Assembly (NCBI GenBank): GCA_022709755.1
Contig: JAKLIF010000009.1
Span: 74,694-116,272 of the forward strand
Reading direction: 5' to 3'
Source of the DNA: Elusimicrobiota bacterium
GTDB taxonomy: Bacteria; Elusimicrobiota; Elusimicrobia; FEN-1173; JAKLIF01
Length of the DNA: 41,579 nucleotides
The position numbers and the translations under genes were made by a program. Positions 8,944 to 17,079 of this stretch are shown here, in pieces; positions within the stretch are counted from its first letter, which is position 1, and each line of letters opens with the position of its first letter. The notes under the pieces are model-generated. The model had not been told where the DNA came from. It ran no database searches and saw only the letters and a list, made by a program, of their open reading frames with translations.

Positions 8944-11214
8944 TCACTCCTCCGATCGATTCAATCCGCAACTCACCCGGAATTCACAGGTGTAACGGCC
9001 TCTGTCATCCCGAAGCCACAGGTGGTCCGGATCGGGAACCATCTCCGTCACAAGGATCTCCCGGGCCGGACGGATCAGGCGCGCGACGGCCTCGATCAGG
9101 AAATAATTCCCGAAATCGAGGAAGACCGGCTTGTCCTCCTGATTGACCTTCACAAAAACATATCGAGGCATACGATGATCCCGCTGGAACCGGATGAATT
9201 CCGAAAACAGGTCCATCCCCGCCGAATCGAAACGATACCGCTTCAGGTCTTCGTCCGTCAGGAGCCAACGTTCTCTTTCCAACACGATGTTCTCCAACAC
9301 GATGCGCGGGCAATGTTTCTGAGGGACATACGAATGGGGGAAGATACTGTCCGTGAGTCCCCGCCGTGGGAATCCTTCATAGAAAATATCCATGGGGAAG
9401 TAGGTTTGATCTCGCCCGACCCGCTTCAACACCCATCCGTCGGCGTCTTTCTCCAATCTCATCTCCCCCACCGGCACCGTCGCCTCGGGGCCGTTCCCGA
9501 TATTCGTCATGTGGGCGTCGTGTTCGATCGAGACGAGCCGTTCAAGCCCCTCCCACCGGGCCCGTTGGTCCCGGAGGGCCGACCCTTGAAAAGCGTGGAG
9601 CCGGTCTTTTCGGAAATAGGACGCCTCCTGCCGCCGGACCGATTCCATCGACGGGGCGTTCCAGGCAAAGAGTGTCTTCAGGAGGATCGGGTAATTACAG
9701 AAATTGACCTCTCCCAGGACCCACTGATAATCCCCCGCATTGACCGCCTCCGGACTCTCGGCGGACAAGAACACGTCGAACGGGACCTGCAAATACTCCA
9801 GTCCGGCCTCGCCCTCGTCCTCGATCAGGTCGTCCAGAAAACCGAATTGATCCCACGTCAACCGGCAGACGCCAGTCTTTCGATCGATCACTTTTTCCAA
9901 TTCGGCCGTGATCCGATCGTGGATCCTCCGGACGCGCAAGGTCCAAGGATTCCCCTTCCACTCGTCGATCTTGCGCCAAACATCCTCCAGCCACAGATCC
10001 TTCCCGGGTTTCTCCCGGCGATAAGCCTCCAACGCCGCCATGAGATCGCCGGTTTTCGCGATCGCATGCAGCAAGAACAGCCGCACGTAGATCGACATGC
10101 GTTCCGAGAAATCGTCCCGGAGCGCCCGGCCCCACTGCAGCCCCTCCACGCGACGTTCGGCGGCCTCAAAAAAAAGCGTCCTTCCGGTATGGACCCGCCC
10201 TTCGCCTTCCCGCCGAGGGGCCGTTCCGGCGAGACGGCGGAATTCCTCCTCGTATTGCTCGATCCGGCGGATCTTCGCCGGGCCGGAAAGCACGGCCAAC
10301 GCCTCCCCCCATCCCGCCATCTTCGACAAAAGCTCGACCCAATGTCCCCTCGACGGGCAGTCCGCCGGAAGTCGACCGGCCCATTCCGACAAGACGCGGA
10401 GCGGATCCGGCCAGCTCCGCAGGATAAGGAGCCTGTCCAGAACGACTCCCTTCCGGACCCATCGGGAGATGACGGGATCGACGTCTCCGGACCCGATCTC
10501 CGCCCGGGTCTTGCCTTGAGCGGCCGCCGACAGGACGGTCCGGTCGGGCCCGGTCAGGTCGGAGAACACGGTGTCATGTCCCCTCCGGACCGATCCCCCC
10601 TCGATCCTGTATTCCGGGGAAAGTTTCAGCGGGATGTAAGGGCGCACGGAGGGATCCCCGCTCATCAAAGCGGCCAAGTGCTCCACCGCCCAAGTCTCCA
10701 GCGTCACCCGTCGTCGGGCGATCCAGGGGGCGGAGCTCATCTTAAACGCGAGCCGATTTCCGGCGTCTTCGGTCATCCGGCCCCAGACCGTCGGGCCGAA
10801 AAAAGAGTGCGTCTCGTTCTTGGCGCAAAACCGCTGGAGGTAAAGGACCATTTTCTGTTCCTTCTCCCTCACCTTCCAATTCCGTCCGGAAAGCCCCTTC
10901 CCGATCAGCCGGTTGATGTCACTCCAGAGACTGGGATTCTGCAGATAGAGGGCCTCCTGGATGTCCTCTCTTCGGAACACTTGCCACAACTTTTTTTCCT
11001 GACGGCCCAATTCATCCTCAAACAAGAGCCTGTCCTTCTCATCGATCGGATGTCGGGCGGATTTTTTCGCCGGACCTGAATGAAAGCGGGCGTACGTCTC
11101 GGAAAATGAGAGGGACTCGATCAGTTCGAACTCGATCCCGGTGGACCGCATGAGGAAATGGGGCTGGGCCTTCCATCGTTTCGGGAGGATCGGCTCGGTC
11201 GGTCTCTTTTTCAT
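8944..11214 (-). CDS. LanB-like lantibiotic dehydratase family protein without elimination domain
   Basis: This 756-residue protein resembles the N-terminal (glutamylation) domain family of class I lanthipeptide dehydratases. It starts with LMRSTGIEFELIESLSF, has YLQRFCAKNETHSFFGPTVWG at about 125-145 (a block I recognise from actinobacterial family members) and ends with PRYVFVKVNQEDKPVFLDF plus REILVTEMVPDPDHLW. Class I LanB enzymes use glutamyl-tRNA to glutamylate Ser/Thr of a peptide and then eliminate glutamate. Full enzymes are about 1000 residues. Here the second, elimination (SpaB_C-type) domain appears absent and no split partner is nearby. Related short proteins (PEARLs) add an amino acid from aminoacyl-tRNA to a peptide C terminus, so either role is possible. 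It follows the GS-like gene by 54 bp and precedes a glycosyltransferase. ATG at 11214 lacks a good Shine-Dalgarno. Confidence 0.82.
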   Translation of the reverse strand: MKKRPTEPILPKRWKAQPHFLMRSTGIEFELIESLSFSETYARFHSGPAKKSARHPIDEKDRLLFEDELGRQEKKLWQVFRREDIQEALYLQNPSLWSDINRLIGKGLSGRNWKVREKEQKMVLYLQRFCAKNETHSFFGPTVWGRMTEDAGNRLAFKMSSAPWIARRRVTLETWAVEHLAALMSGDPSVRPYIPLKLSPEYRIEGGSVRRGHDTVFSDLTGPDRTVLSAAAQGKTRAEIGSGDVDPVISRWVRKGVVLDRLLILRSWPDPLRVLSEWAGRLPADCPSRGHWVELLSKMAGWGEALAVLSGPAKIRRIEQYEEEFRRLAGTAPRREGEGRVHTGRTLFFEAAERRVEGLQWGRALRDDFSERMSIYVRLFLLHAIAKTGDLMAALEAYRREKPGKDLWLEDVWRKIDEWKGNPWTLRVRRIHDRITAELEKVIDRKTGVCRLTWDQFGFLDDLIEDEGEAGLEYLQVPFDVFLSAESPEAVNAGDYQWVLGEVNFCNYPILLKTLFAWNAPSMESVRRQEASYFRKDRLHAFQGSALRDQRARWEGLERLVSIEHDAHMTNIGNGPEATVPVGEMRLEKDADGWVLKRVGRDQTYFPMDIFYEGFPRRGLTDSIFPHSYVPQKHCPRIVLENIVLERERWLLTDEDLKRYRFDSAGMDLFSEFIRFQRDHRMPRYVFVKVNQEDKPVFLDFGNYFLIEAVARLIRPAREILVTEMVPDPDHLWLRDDRGRYTCEFRVSCGLNRSEE

Positions 11215-11268
11215 GGTTTTCTGTCGGATGGAACGATGTGATTCTCCGGGGCGGAGGAGGCCGTCGGA

Positions 11269-12585
11269 TCAGGCGTCAAAATAGAGTTCTTTCTCGAAGG
11301 GATGAACACGCGCGCGGACGGCCTCCGCCTCACGGGATTTGATGCCGATCCAATGAGACACCATCTCGGACGGGAAGACGTTCTCCGCCTGAAGGAACAT
11401 CCGGTCAGAGGACAACCTGTCCAAGGCCCCGTCCAAGGTTCGCGGGAGCACCCCGGCCCGCTCCGCCGACGGAGGGGCGAATTCGTCCTTGTCCGTCCGG
11501 GAAGAACGCGCCCGAGAGACGCCGTCTCCGCCGGCCATCAGGATGGCCGCCAAGACCAAGTAGGGATTCCCCGCGGCGTCCGGCAATCGGTATTCGATCC
11601 GCGTTTGCTTGTCCCCGCAGCACGCCGACGGGATGCGGACAGCCGCCGTCCTGTTTTGAAAACCCCAGAGAGCCCTCTGAGGCACATGCGCGGAAGACAT
11701 CAGCCTCCCATACGAATTGGTGGTCGAGGCGCAGAAAGCCATCAAGGCCGGGGTATGCCTCAAGATCCCTTCCACAAAACGGTCGGCCGCGCGGCTGAGA
11801 CCGCCTTTCCTCTGTCGGTCATAAAAAACGTTTCCATTCCCCCTCCACAGACTGATATGGACGTGCAACCCGTTCCCGTTCCGGTCCGGGAATGGCCGCG
11901 GCATGAACGTCGCCACCCAACCGGCTTTCTCGGCCAACCGATGAGCGGTCTCACGGACCAGAAGGATCCGATCCGCCAGCGAGACCGGATCCGTCGATTC
12001 CAGGACGATCTCCTGCTGGAGCGGCGAATTCGTTTCGACATGATGGCAGGACACCGCGACTCCCATATCGACGAGCGCTTCGGCGATGACGTTCCGGAGC
12101 CGTTCAGCGACCCGGATGTGTGACCCGCGTTCGATCGCCGCGATCGACCGGACGGACCTGCCCGGCAACAGATAGAATTCGCATTCCGCCCCCATCCTCA
12201 CGCGCGACACCCGGGTCCGCCGGATCACCGACCGGACGGCGTTCTGAAGGATGCGGCGGGGAGATTGAGGGAGAGGAGCACGTCGATGGGGATCGCACAC
12301 GTCACACAACACCCATCCCTCGGGAGTCTCCCGGGTCCGAGGGACGTAAAGGGCCCGCGGATCGGGAACCACTATCAGGTCCGACCGTTCGATGCTGCGA
12401 TATCCCTGGAAATTCGCTCCATTGACGGAAAGTCCGATGGCCCGGACACGCTCGAGGGCTCTCCGGACGGACTCAGACCGCCTGAGCGGCAAATTCCGAT
12501 GATACAGGTGCCCGGTCATGTCCGCGAACCCCAGACACAGACTCTTCCTCCTGGTCACAATGGCGCGTCTCCTTTTGTAGGACAT
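11269..12585 (-). CDS. Glutamine-synthetase-like ATP-dependent amide ligase
   Basis: This 438-residue protein has the GS two-domain layout: a short beta-grasp N domain (CLGFADMTGHLYHR to VLCDVCDPH, about 15-100) and a catalytic barrel. Metal and substrate motifs are GAECEFYLL (132-140), HHVETNSPLQQEIVLE (181-196), GNGLHVHISLW (237-247) and the arginine-rich RIPSACCGDKQTRIEYRLPD (317-336). GS-family enzymes phosphorylate a gamma-carboxylate and condense it with ammonia or an amine. The operon context favours a specialised gamma-glutamyl ligase over housekeeping GlnA, but that is inference. ATG at 12585 is preceded by GGAGA with about 7 bp spacing. The N-terminal RRRAIVTRRK is unusually basic. 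Confidence 0.88.
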   Translation of the reverse strand: MSYKRRRAIVTRRKSLCLGFADMTGHLYHRNLPLRRSESVRRALERVRAIGLSVNGANFQGYRSIERSDLIVVPDPRALYVPRTRETPEGWVLCDVCDPHRRAPLPQSPRRILQNAVRSVIRRTRVSRVRMGAECEFYLLPGRSVRSIAAIERGSHIRVAERLRNVIAEALVDMGVAVSCHHVETNSPLQQEIVLESTDPVSLADRILLVRETAHRLAEKAGWVATFMPRPFPDRNGNGLHVHISLWRGNGNVFYDRQRKGGLSRAADRFVEGILRHTPALMAFCASTTNSYGRLMSSAHVPQRALWGFQNRTAAVRIPSACCGDKQTRIEYRLPDAAGNPYLVLAAILMAGGDGVSRARSSRTDKDEFAPPSAERAGVLPRTLDGALDRLSSDRMFLQAENVFPSEMVSHWIGIKSREAEAVRARVHPFEKELYFDA

Positions 12586-12594
12586 CGGTCTCTC

Positions 12595-13653
12595 CTATCT
12601 CCGACACATCTTGAGCAAGGCCGCGGAGAGCCGGCCGGGTCCGTTCCGTATTATATCATCCGCGGGAAGGCCGGTGGAGCGCTCAGTCCGGGCGATGGTT
12701 TTCCGGGCCTCGCGATCCGACAATCCGTCCGTGTTCAGCGCGACGGCAACCACCCGGCACCGCTTGTGGTGAGCCAAAAAATCCTCGTGGGAGCGGATCA
12801 AATCGGCGAGCGGCGGGAATCTGAATCCGAAACGGTCGGAGGCCTTCAGGATCTTATGGCAGAAAACCATGGCGTCCGGCATGGTCCCATGGAGAAGAGC
12901 CGCCGTCACGCCGCTGAACGCCTGATTCGTCAGGGACCCCTGCCCTTCGACGAACACGCAGTCGTTCCGACGGGCCTCCCGATCGATCATGGATTCCACG
13001 GCGCCCGCCATGAAATCCCCCGGAACCGCGTCGATGCAGACGCCGCCCCCTTTGATCAGAATCCCCGTCTGCCCCGTCGCCACAAAACCCGCCCGGAATC
13101 CCCTCCGGAGGAATGCCCGGCGTAACTCCAGCGCCGTCGTCATCTTCCCCACGTTGGAATGACTGCCGACCGTCAGGATCGTGACAGCCTTTCTCTTCAA
13201 CCAAGATCCACGGGACATGGTCAATCCTTCCGGCGGCTTACGGAGATCGATGAGGCGGCAATGATTTTTATGAGCCAGAGCGCGCCACTCGCGATCGTCC
13301 GACAGATTGTCATGGAGACCGCTGATGATGTTGAGCCCACGCCGGAGCGATTCGCGGATAAAGGGCCTCCAGTCCGACGGGAAACGCCCCCCGAAAGGGG
13401 AGATCCCCAGCAAAACATGATCCGGTCCGAGAGCCATCGCTTCCGACAGGCGAGCCACGATCGGGAGCCCCTTGCCGAACCCGAGCACCTGACGAGTGGT
13501 CTTCCCCGCCTGTTCCCGATCCAGGACCCCGACGACGTTATCCATATACCGGATCGCCCCGACTCCCGTCTTGCACTCATCGGCGCTAAAACAGCGGTCC
13601 GCCAGGACCAAGATCCCGCCCCGTTTCCAAACGCCTGAACTTTTCATTTTCAT
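12595..13653 (-). CDS. DUF1611 (DgcN-type) P-loop protein
   Basis: This 352-residue protein matches the DUF1611 family: an N-terminal Rossmann-like half (GGILVLADRCF, HVLLGISPFGGRFP, IISGLHDNLSDD) and a C-terminal P-loop half with GSHSNVGKMTTALEL (about 163-177), GQTGILIKGGGVCIDAVPGD and VEGQGSLTN. A family member, DgcN, has been tied to D-glutamate use as an acetyltransferase, usually beside an enolase-superfamily epimerase; no such epimerase is visible here. Sitting one base after the nucleotidyltransferase fusion and 9 bp before the GS-like ligase, it probably acts on a glutamate-like or dipeptide substrate of the same pathway. I am confident of the family and not of the reaction. Confidence 0.85.
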   Translation of the reverse strand: MKMKSSGVWKRGGILVLADRCFSADECKTGVGAIRYMDNVVGVLDREQAGKTTRQVLGFGKGLPIVARLSEAMALGPDHVLLGISPFGGRFPSDWRPFIRESLRRGLNIISGLHDNLSDDREWRALAHKNHCRLIDLRKPPEGLTMSRGSWLKRKAVTILTVGSHSNVGKMTTALELRRAFLRRGFRAGFVATGQTGILIKGGGVCIDAVPGDFMAGAVESMIDREARRNDCVFVEGQGSLTNQAFSGVTAALLHGTMPDAMVFCHKILKASDRFGFRFPPLADLIRSHEDFLAHHKRCRVVAVALNTDGLSDREARKTIARTERSTGLPADDIIRNGPGRLSAALLKMCRR

Positions 13654-13654
13654 A

Positions 13655-16588
13655 TCAGTATTTCAGCAATTCCAAAACCCGATGAACAGACTGGTAAGCC
13701 TCTTTTTTAATCTCCGCGGCCTGACGGTCATTTCCGGACCCGATGAAATCGACGACCCCCCGTGGCCCCCGCGCCTCCTCATGTCCGAACGCCTCCGCCA
13801 AATGAGCGACGGCCTCCCGGACCACCTCGACCCCGAGGGTCTTTCCCACCCGACGGGCCACCTCTTCCGGGCCGGTCCCGTAATATCGGCAAAGGGAATA
13901 GACGTCATAAGGGTCCCGCGGTTTCGAGCGGCGCGCGATATGGAATCCCCGTTCACAAAGACACCCCACGATATCGGAGGAGACGACTTCGGCCTCGCGC
14001 TGTTCCGTCGAATCCGGCAGCCGTTCGCGCAACGCGATCCGCTCGTTCATCCCCTCAAAAGCCAACCGGTTGACCGGATAGAGCAAGTCCCGAGGAGACG
14101 GCCAATCCAGTTCGACCATGACGGTGGACCCTTCGAAAGCTCGTCTCAAAAAATAGTTATTATGCTGCCGCTCCGTGACGGCATAACCCCGACGGACCAA
14201 GCGATCGATCAATCCCTCAAAGGTTCTCAGGTCCACTTTCAATGAATTCACGTTCAAATCGATGTCCCTCCCGCCGACCGACACAAAACCCGGATCTTCG
14301 GCGTGTTTCTCCAAAAGGAGGCTCACGGCCCAACCACAGGTCAGGAATACATCCGGCCCGTGCTCGTCCAAGACATGCAGGATCTCGACCAGCGTCCGGC
14401 GACACGCGACCTTCTGCTCATCCCCCCCATAGGAAGCGATTCGTCCGCCGACGGCAAGTCCATCGGACGGACCGATCACGCGCGCGTCCCCACCGCCCGA
14501 GGAGACGGACGATCCCGCCTTTGAACCCGAGCGGGATATCCGCCCCGAGACTCCGGCCCGCAGAAATACGCCAGCGCCCGAGATGGATTGCCCCGTGAAA
14601 ACGAAATCCGCCCGAGGAGAACACGCGATGCCCTGCGGGTTCCGATAAATCTCCGTATCCCGCACCACAGGGACCCCCGACAGGATGTGAATGCCATAGG
14701 CCGCGTTCTCGCGGACAGACCCTCGGGCCAGCCGGCACTCACCGCCCTCGATCAGAACGCCCACGCGGTTACCTGACACATCGAATCGATCCATCTCCAA
14801 GCGGGCCTTCTGTTCGATCATGACCCCGAATTGCCCGTTCGAACAGGCGCGGAGGATATCCGCCGACAACTCACCGTCTCCACCGACCCGGACTCCATCC
14901 AATCGATTGAAACAAACGCTCACATCCTCGCAACGGACTTGAGAACGCCCCGTGATCCGGATGCCATAACCGTTCCCATCGCATTGGACCCGTTCCAAAC
15001 GGGCTTTCAATCTCTCGTCGGCCACCAATCCGCTCCACGTGTTGTCCGAAAAACGGCTGTCCGTCAGAGAGACATCGGCGTCCCCTTTTCCTTTCAAGCC
15101 GATCTGAAAACCGGAAAGGTCCAACCGGCGGGCCCGCAGATTCGCTTTTTCCTCCACCCACAACCCGGTCTCATCCTCTTTCCCCGTCATCACCATATGA
15201 TCGATGACGGTCCGGCTCTCCCCCAGGAGTTCAATCCCCCTGGAAGCGCCGCCCGAAAAGACTCCTCGCACCGGATCCCCCGGGGTTCCGCGGACGGTGA
15301 GACGCCCCAGCACGTGGAGGCTGGGGGAACCGTCTTTCTCCTCGGCCAAAAGAGTGTTCTTCCTGAATATCCAAGAATTCCGATCTCCCCATCGCACCCG
15401 CGTCCCCGGCGACAACTCCAACGAGACGTCCCGAGGAACCACGGTATCCCCCTCGAGGACGACGCTTCCGTTCCAAGTCTCGTTTCCCTTCATCACACCG
15501 CCCAAGCAGCGCGTGTTCTTCTTCTGTAAAGGAATGTCTTTCCGCCCGACGATCGATTCGCCGCCCTCGCCGTCCCGGACGCGTTTCAACCAGATGCCGT
15601 CCTCGCACTGAAAATCCCATTTATGGTTCCGGCTGACCCGGCACAGATCCAGCCGGTATTGAGCCGGCGCATTTCCGAGGAATCCCACTCCATTCTCGAT
15701 CAACCGGCAGTTCGACAGGACCGCTTCGCCGGCGCACGCCATCACGGCCGTGCCATTCCCCTCGAAAACACATTCCTGAATCCGAAGGGTCCCCTTCCCG
15801 ACCTCCAATCCCCTGGCATTTTTCACAAACCGTCCGGACCGACAAGTCAGATCCGTCTCCTGATCCATGCGGATACCCCCCAACCGTCCATCGGAGATAT
15901 CGCACCCGAAAATGCTGGCCCGGGCGGCGTCTTCCATGAACACCCCCCAACAGCATCGGCTGATTTTCAGGTCCTCGCAGACGCACCGGCTTTCGTGTTG
16001 AAGACGGACCGCTTCCTGGGGACAATCGGATATCTCGATACCCTTCAGATGAGCCCTGGCGCCCATAGCCACGATGACGCCGTTCGTACAGTCGGACACC
16101 GCCCCTCTTTCGGCGGAGAAACGGCTCTTCTGACCGGACCGCAAGGCCGTCTCGAATCCGCGCACATGGAAATCGCGACAGTCCACGGAAGAGGCGCCGA
16201 GGGAATGCACCGCTCTCCCCCCGCCGGACCCTTCCATGTCGAAATGGCTCATCCGCACGGAGGACTTTTCCAGGGGAATGACGGCGGCACCGGACCGCCC
16301 TCGGACATGGAACCGGATCTTATGGGAGGGATTCCCCTCGACGAGGAAACGGCCGAGCACGCACAGGGAAGACGACTGCCCCTCGGGATCCGAATCCCGG
16401 ACAAACCCGGCCTGTTCACACGTCCAACGGCGTTGGTCCCCGATCTCGATGACGGCGCCCGGAGCGACGCGCACGGTCACACCCCGGGGGATCAGGACGT
16501 CCCCGGCCAAAAAAACATGGCCGGCCCATCTCTGATCCTTGGGGACGGGACCGACGAGTTCAAGTCTGTCGGTTGTCATAGGGGACAC
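13655..16588 (-). CDS. Tandem parallel beta-helix protein fused to AbiEii-like nucleotidyltransferase
   Basis: This is the first gene of the operon, 977 residues from GTG at 16588 or 974 from ATG at 16579; neither has a clear Shine-Dalgarno. The first ~690 residues are two tandem right-handed beta-helix halves. Each opens with a similar cap (W-x-G-x-V-x-L-x-GD, PRGV or PRDV, then PG and GD), followed by short repeats rich in N, D and C that stack as in pectate-lyase-like folds. A Gly/Ser-rich linker (about 695-735) leads to a nucleotidyltransferase domain: TCGWAVSLLLEKH (750-762), GGRDIDLNV with D775 and D777, and KPRDPYDVYSL (about 889-899), which matches the K..RD.YD motif of AbiEii/DUF1814 type IV toxins. 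No AbiEi-like antitoxin is next to it, and no signal peptide is seen. Confidence 0.82.
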   Translation of the reverse strand: MSPMTTDRLELVGPVPKDQRWAGHVFLAGDVLIPRGVTVRVAPGAVIEIGDQRRWTCEQAGFVRDSDPEGQSSSLCVLGRFLVEGNPSHKIRFHVRGRSGAAVIPLEKSSVRMSHFDMEGSGGGRAVHSLGASSVDCRDFHVRGFETALRSGQKSRFSAERGAVSDCTNGVIVAMGARAHLKGIEISDCPQEAVRLQHESRCVCEDLKISRCCWGVFMEDAARASIFGCDISDGRLGGIRMDQETDLTCRSGRFVKNARGLEVGKGTLRIQECVFEGNGTAVMACAGEAVLSNCRLIENGVGFLGNAPAQYRLDLCRVSRNHKWDFQCEDGIWLKRVRDGEGGESIVGRKDIPLQKKNTRCLGGVMKGNETWNGSVVLEGDTVVPRDVSLELSPGTRVRWGDRNSWIFRKNTLLAEEKDGSPSLHVLGRLTVRGTPGDPVRGVFSGGASRGIELLGESRTVIDHMVMTGKEDETGLWVEEKANLRARRLDLSGFQIGLKGKGDADVSLTDSRFSDNTWSGLVADERLKARLERVQCDGNGYGIRITGRSQVRCEDVSVCFNRLDGVRVGGDGELSADILRACSNGQFGVMIEQKARLEMDRFDVSGNRVGVLIEGGECRLARGSVRENAAYGIHILSGVPVVRDTEIYRNPQGIACSPRADFVFTGQSISGAGVFLRAGVSGRISRSGSKAGSSVSSGGGDARVIGPSDGLAVGGRIASYGGDEQKVACRRTLVEILHVLDEHGPDVFLTCGWAVSLLLEKHAEDPGFVSVGGRDIDLNVNSLKVDLRTFEGLIDRLVRRGYAVTERQHNNYFLRRAFEGSTVMVELDWPSPRDLLYPVNRLAFEGMNERIALRERLPDSTEQREAEVVSSDIVGCLCERGFHIARRSKPRDPYDVYSLCRYYGTGPEEVARRVGKTLGVEVVREAVAHLAEAFGHEEARGPRGVVDFIGSGNDRQAAEIKKEAYQSVHRVLELLKY

Positions 16589-16638
16589 GGAATAGAGGCG
16601 ATGGAAAAGAGGAATTGCATCAGGAGGGTTGTAAGCGA

Positions 16639-16650
16639 TTCATGCATGAA
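16639..16650. promoter_or_regulatory. 12-bp perfect palindrome upstream of the operon
   Basis: TTCATGCATGAA reads the same on both strands. It lies 50-60 bp before the first gene of the LanB operon and just past the last tRNA-end repeat. It could be an operator half-site pair, but no promoter can be placed with confidence and a chance palindrome is possible. Confidence 0.25.
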
Positions 16651-16656
16651 AGAGGG

Positions 16657-16752
16657 CGGGATCGACGGCCCTCTTCGCGGAACATCGAGGGGCACGGACA
16701 GTCCGCCGGACTGAAAACCCCGAGGGATTATCGTCCTATCTCAAAAAACTGG
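16657..16752 (-). repeat. tRNA-Asp 3'-end tandem repeat, distal copy (diverged)
   Basis: The third and most diverged copy, 96 bp. It keeps GGGCCGTCGA but changes the tRNA-end block to GATCCCGCC. The hairpin CAGTCC-GGC-GGACTG (16699-16713) is retained with a new loop. In the frame that is open in the other two copies it has TAG and TAA stops, so selection, if any, is on RNA or DNA and not on protein. Confidence 0.85.
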
Positions 16753-16851
16753 CGGAGTCGACGGCCCTCTTCGCACCGCTTCGAGGACCACGGGCAGTCC
16801 ACAGGACTGAAGACCCCCGAGTGATTCTCATCCGCCCTTCTAAAAAACTGG
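16753..16851 (-). repeat. tRNA-Asp 3'-end tandem repeat, middle copy
   Basis: A 99-bp unit almost identical to the copy nearest the tRNA. Read on the minus strand it holds a hairpin CAGTCC-TGT-GGACTG (16795-16809), a second stem GGTCCTC/GAGGGCC with a 13-nt loop, and then the 15-nt tRNA-Asp 3' end including CCA (CCGTCGACTCCGCCA), followed in the next unit by a run of six T. Confidence 0.93.
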
Positions 16852-16949
16852 CGGAGTCGACGGCCCTCTTCGCACCGCTTCGAGGACCACGGGCAGTCCA
16901 CAGGCCTGAAGACCCCCGAGTGATTCTCATCCGCTCTTCTAAAAACTGG
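16852..16949 (-). repeat. tRNA-Asp 3'-end tandem repeat, copy next to tRNA
   Basis: A 98-bp unit directly abutting the mature tRNA-Asp; its first bases on the minus strand are the encoded CCA of the tRNA. Its far end repeats the last 15 nt of the tRNA (4 nt of T stem, 7 nt of acceptor, discriminator G, CCA). One base differs inside hairpin 1 (CAGGCC against GGACTG), which leaves a mismatch. The layout recalls the tyrT tRNA-Tyr locus of E. coli. Confidence 0.93.
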
Positions 16950-17025
16950 CGGAGTCGACGGGATTTGAACCCGCGGTCTTCGGCTTGACAGGCCGACGTG
17001 TTAGACCAGGCTACACCACGACTCC
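16947..17025 (-). tRNA. tRNA-Asp (GTC)
   Basis: The minus strand folds to a full cloverleaf: acceptor GGAGTCG/CGACTCC, anticodon loop CTGTCAA giving anticodon GTC, T arm with GGTTCAAATCC, discriminator G and an encoded CCA (16947-16949). It lies 54 bp after tRNA-Val on the same strand and its 3' end is copied in the three downstream repeats. Confidence 0.97.
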
Positions 17026-17079
17026 GTTCAAAGAACTTGAAAGCAAAAGATTATAGCGCTTTCTAGCCCGCTTATCAAA

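Noticed and set aside
9022-11079. 685-residue plus-strand ORF
   Set aside because: Antisense shadow of the LanB-like gene; its composition is rich in Arg, Pro, His and Asp and no family motif is visible.
15623-16714. Plus-strand ORF over the beta-helix gene running into the repeats, whose end could be a 37-residue peptide from 16601
   Set aside because: Mostly opposite a real gene, no Shine-Dalgarno, and the tail overlaps repeat DNA; no RiPP-like leader or core pattern.
16736-16930. Minus-strand Arg/Ser-rich ORF with two 33-residue repeats, just upstream of the LanB operon; possible multi-core RiPP precursor or Tpr-like protein
   Set aside because: It is the repeat DNA read in one frame. 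The third copy has stops and indels in that frame but keeps its RNA stems, and the Shine-Dalgarno is weak. Kept only as a remote option.
16657-16949. CRISPR array
   Set aside because: Units are ~98 bp and contiguous with no unique spacers, and no cas genes are present.
16657-17025. Phage or island att sites at tRNA-Asp
   Set aside because: The repeated tRNA ends lie only ~98 bp apart with no integrase or element between them, so simple attL/attR does not fit.
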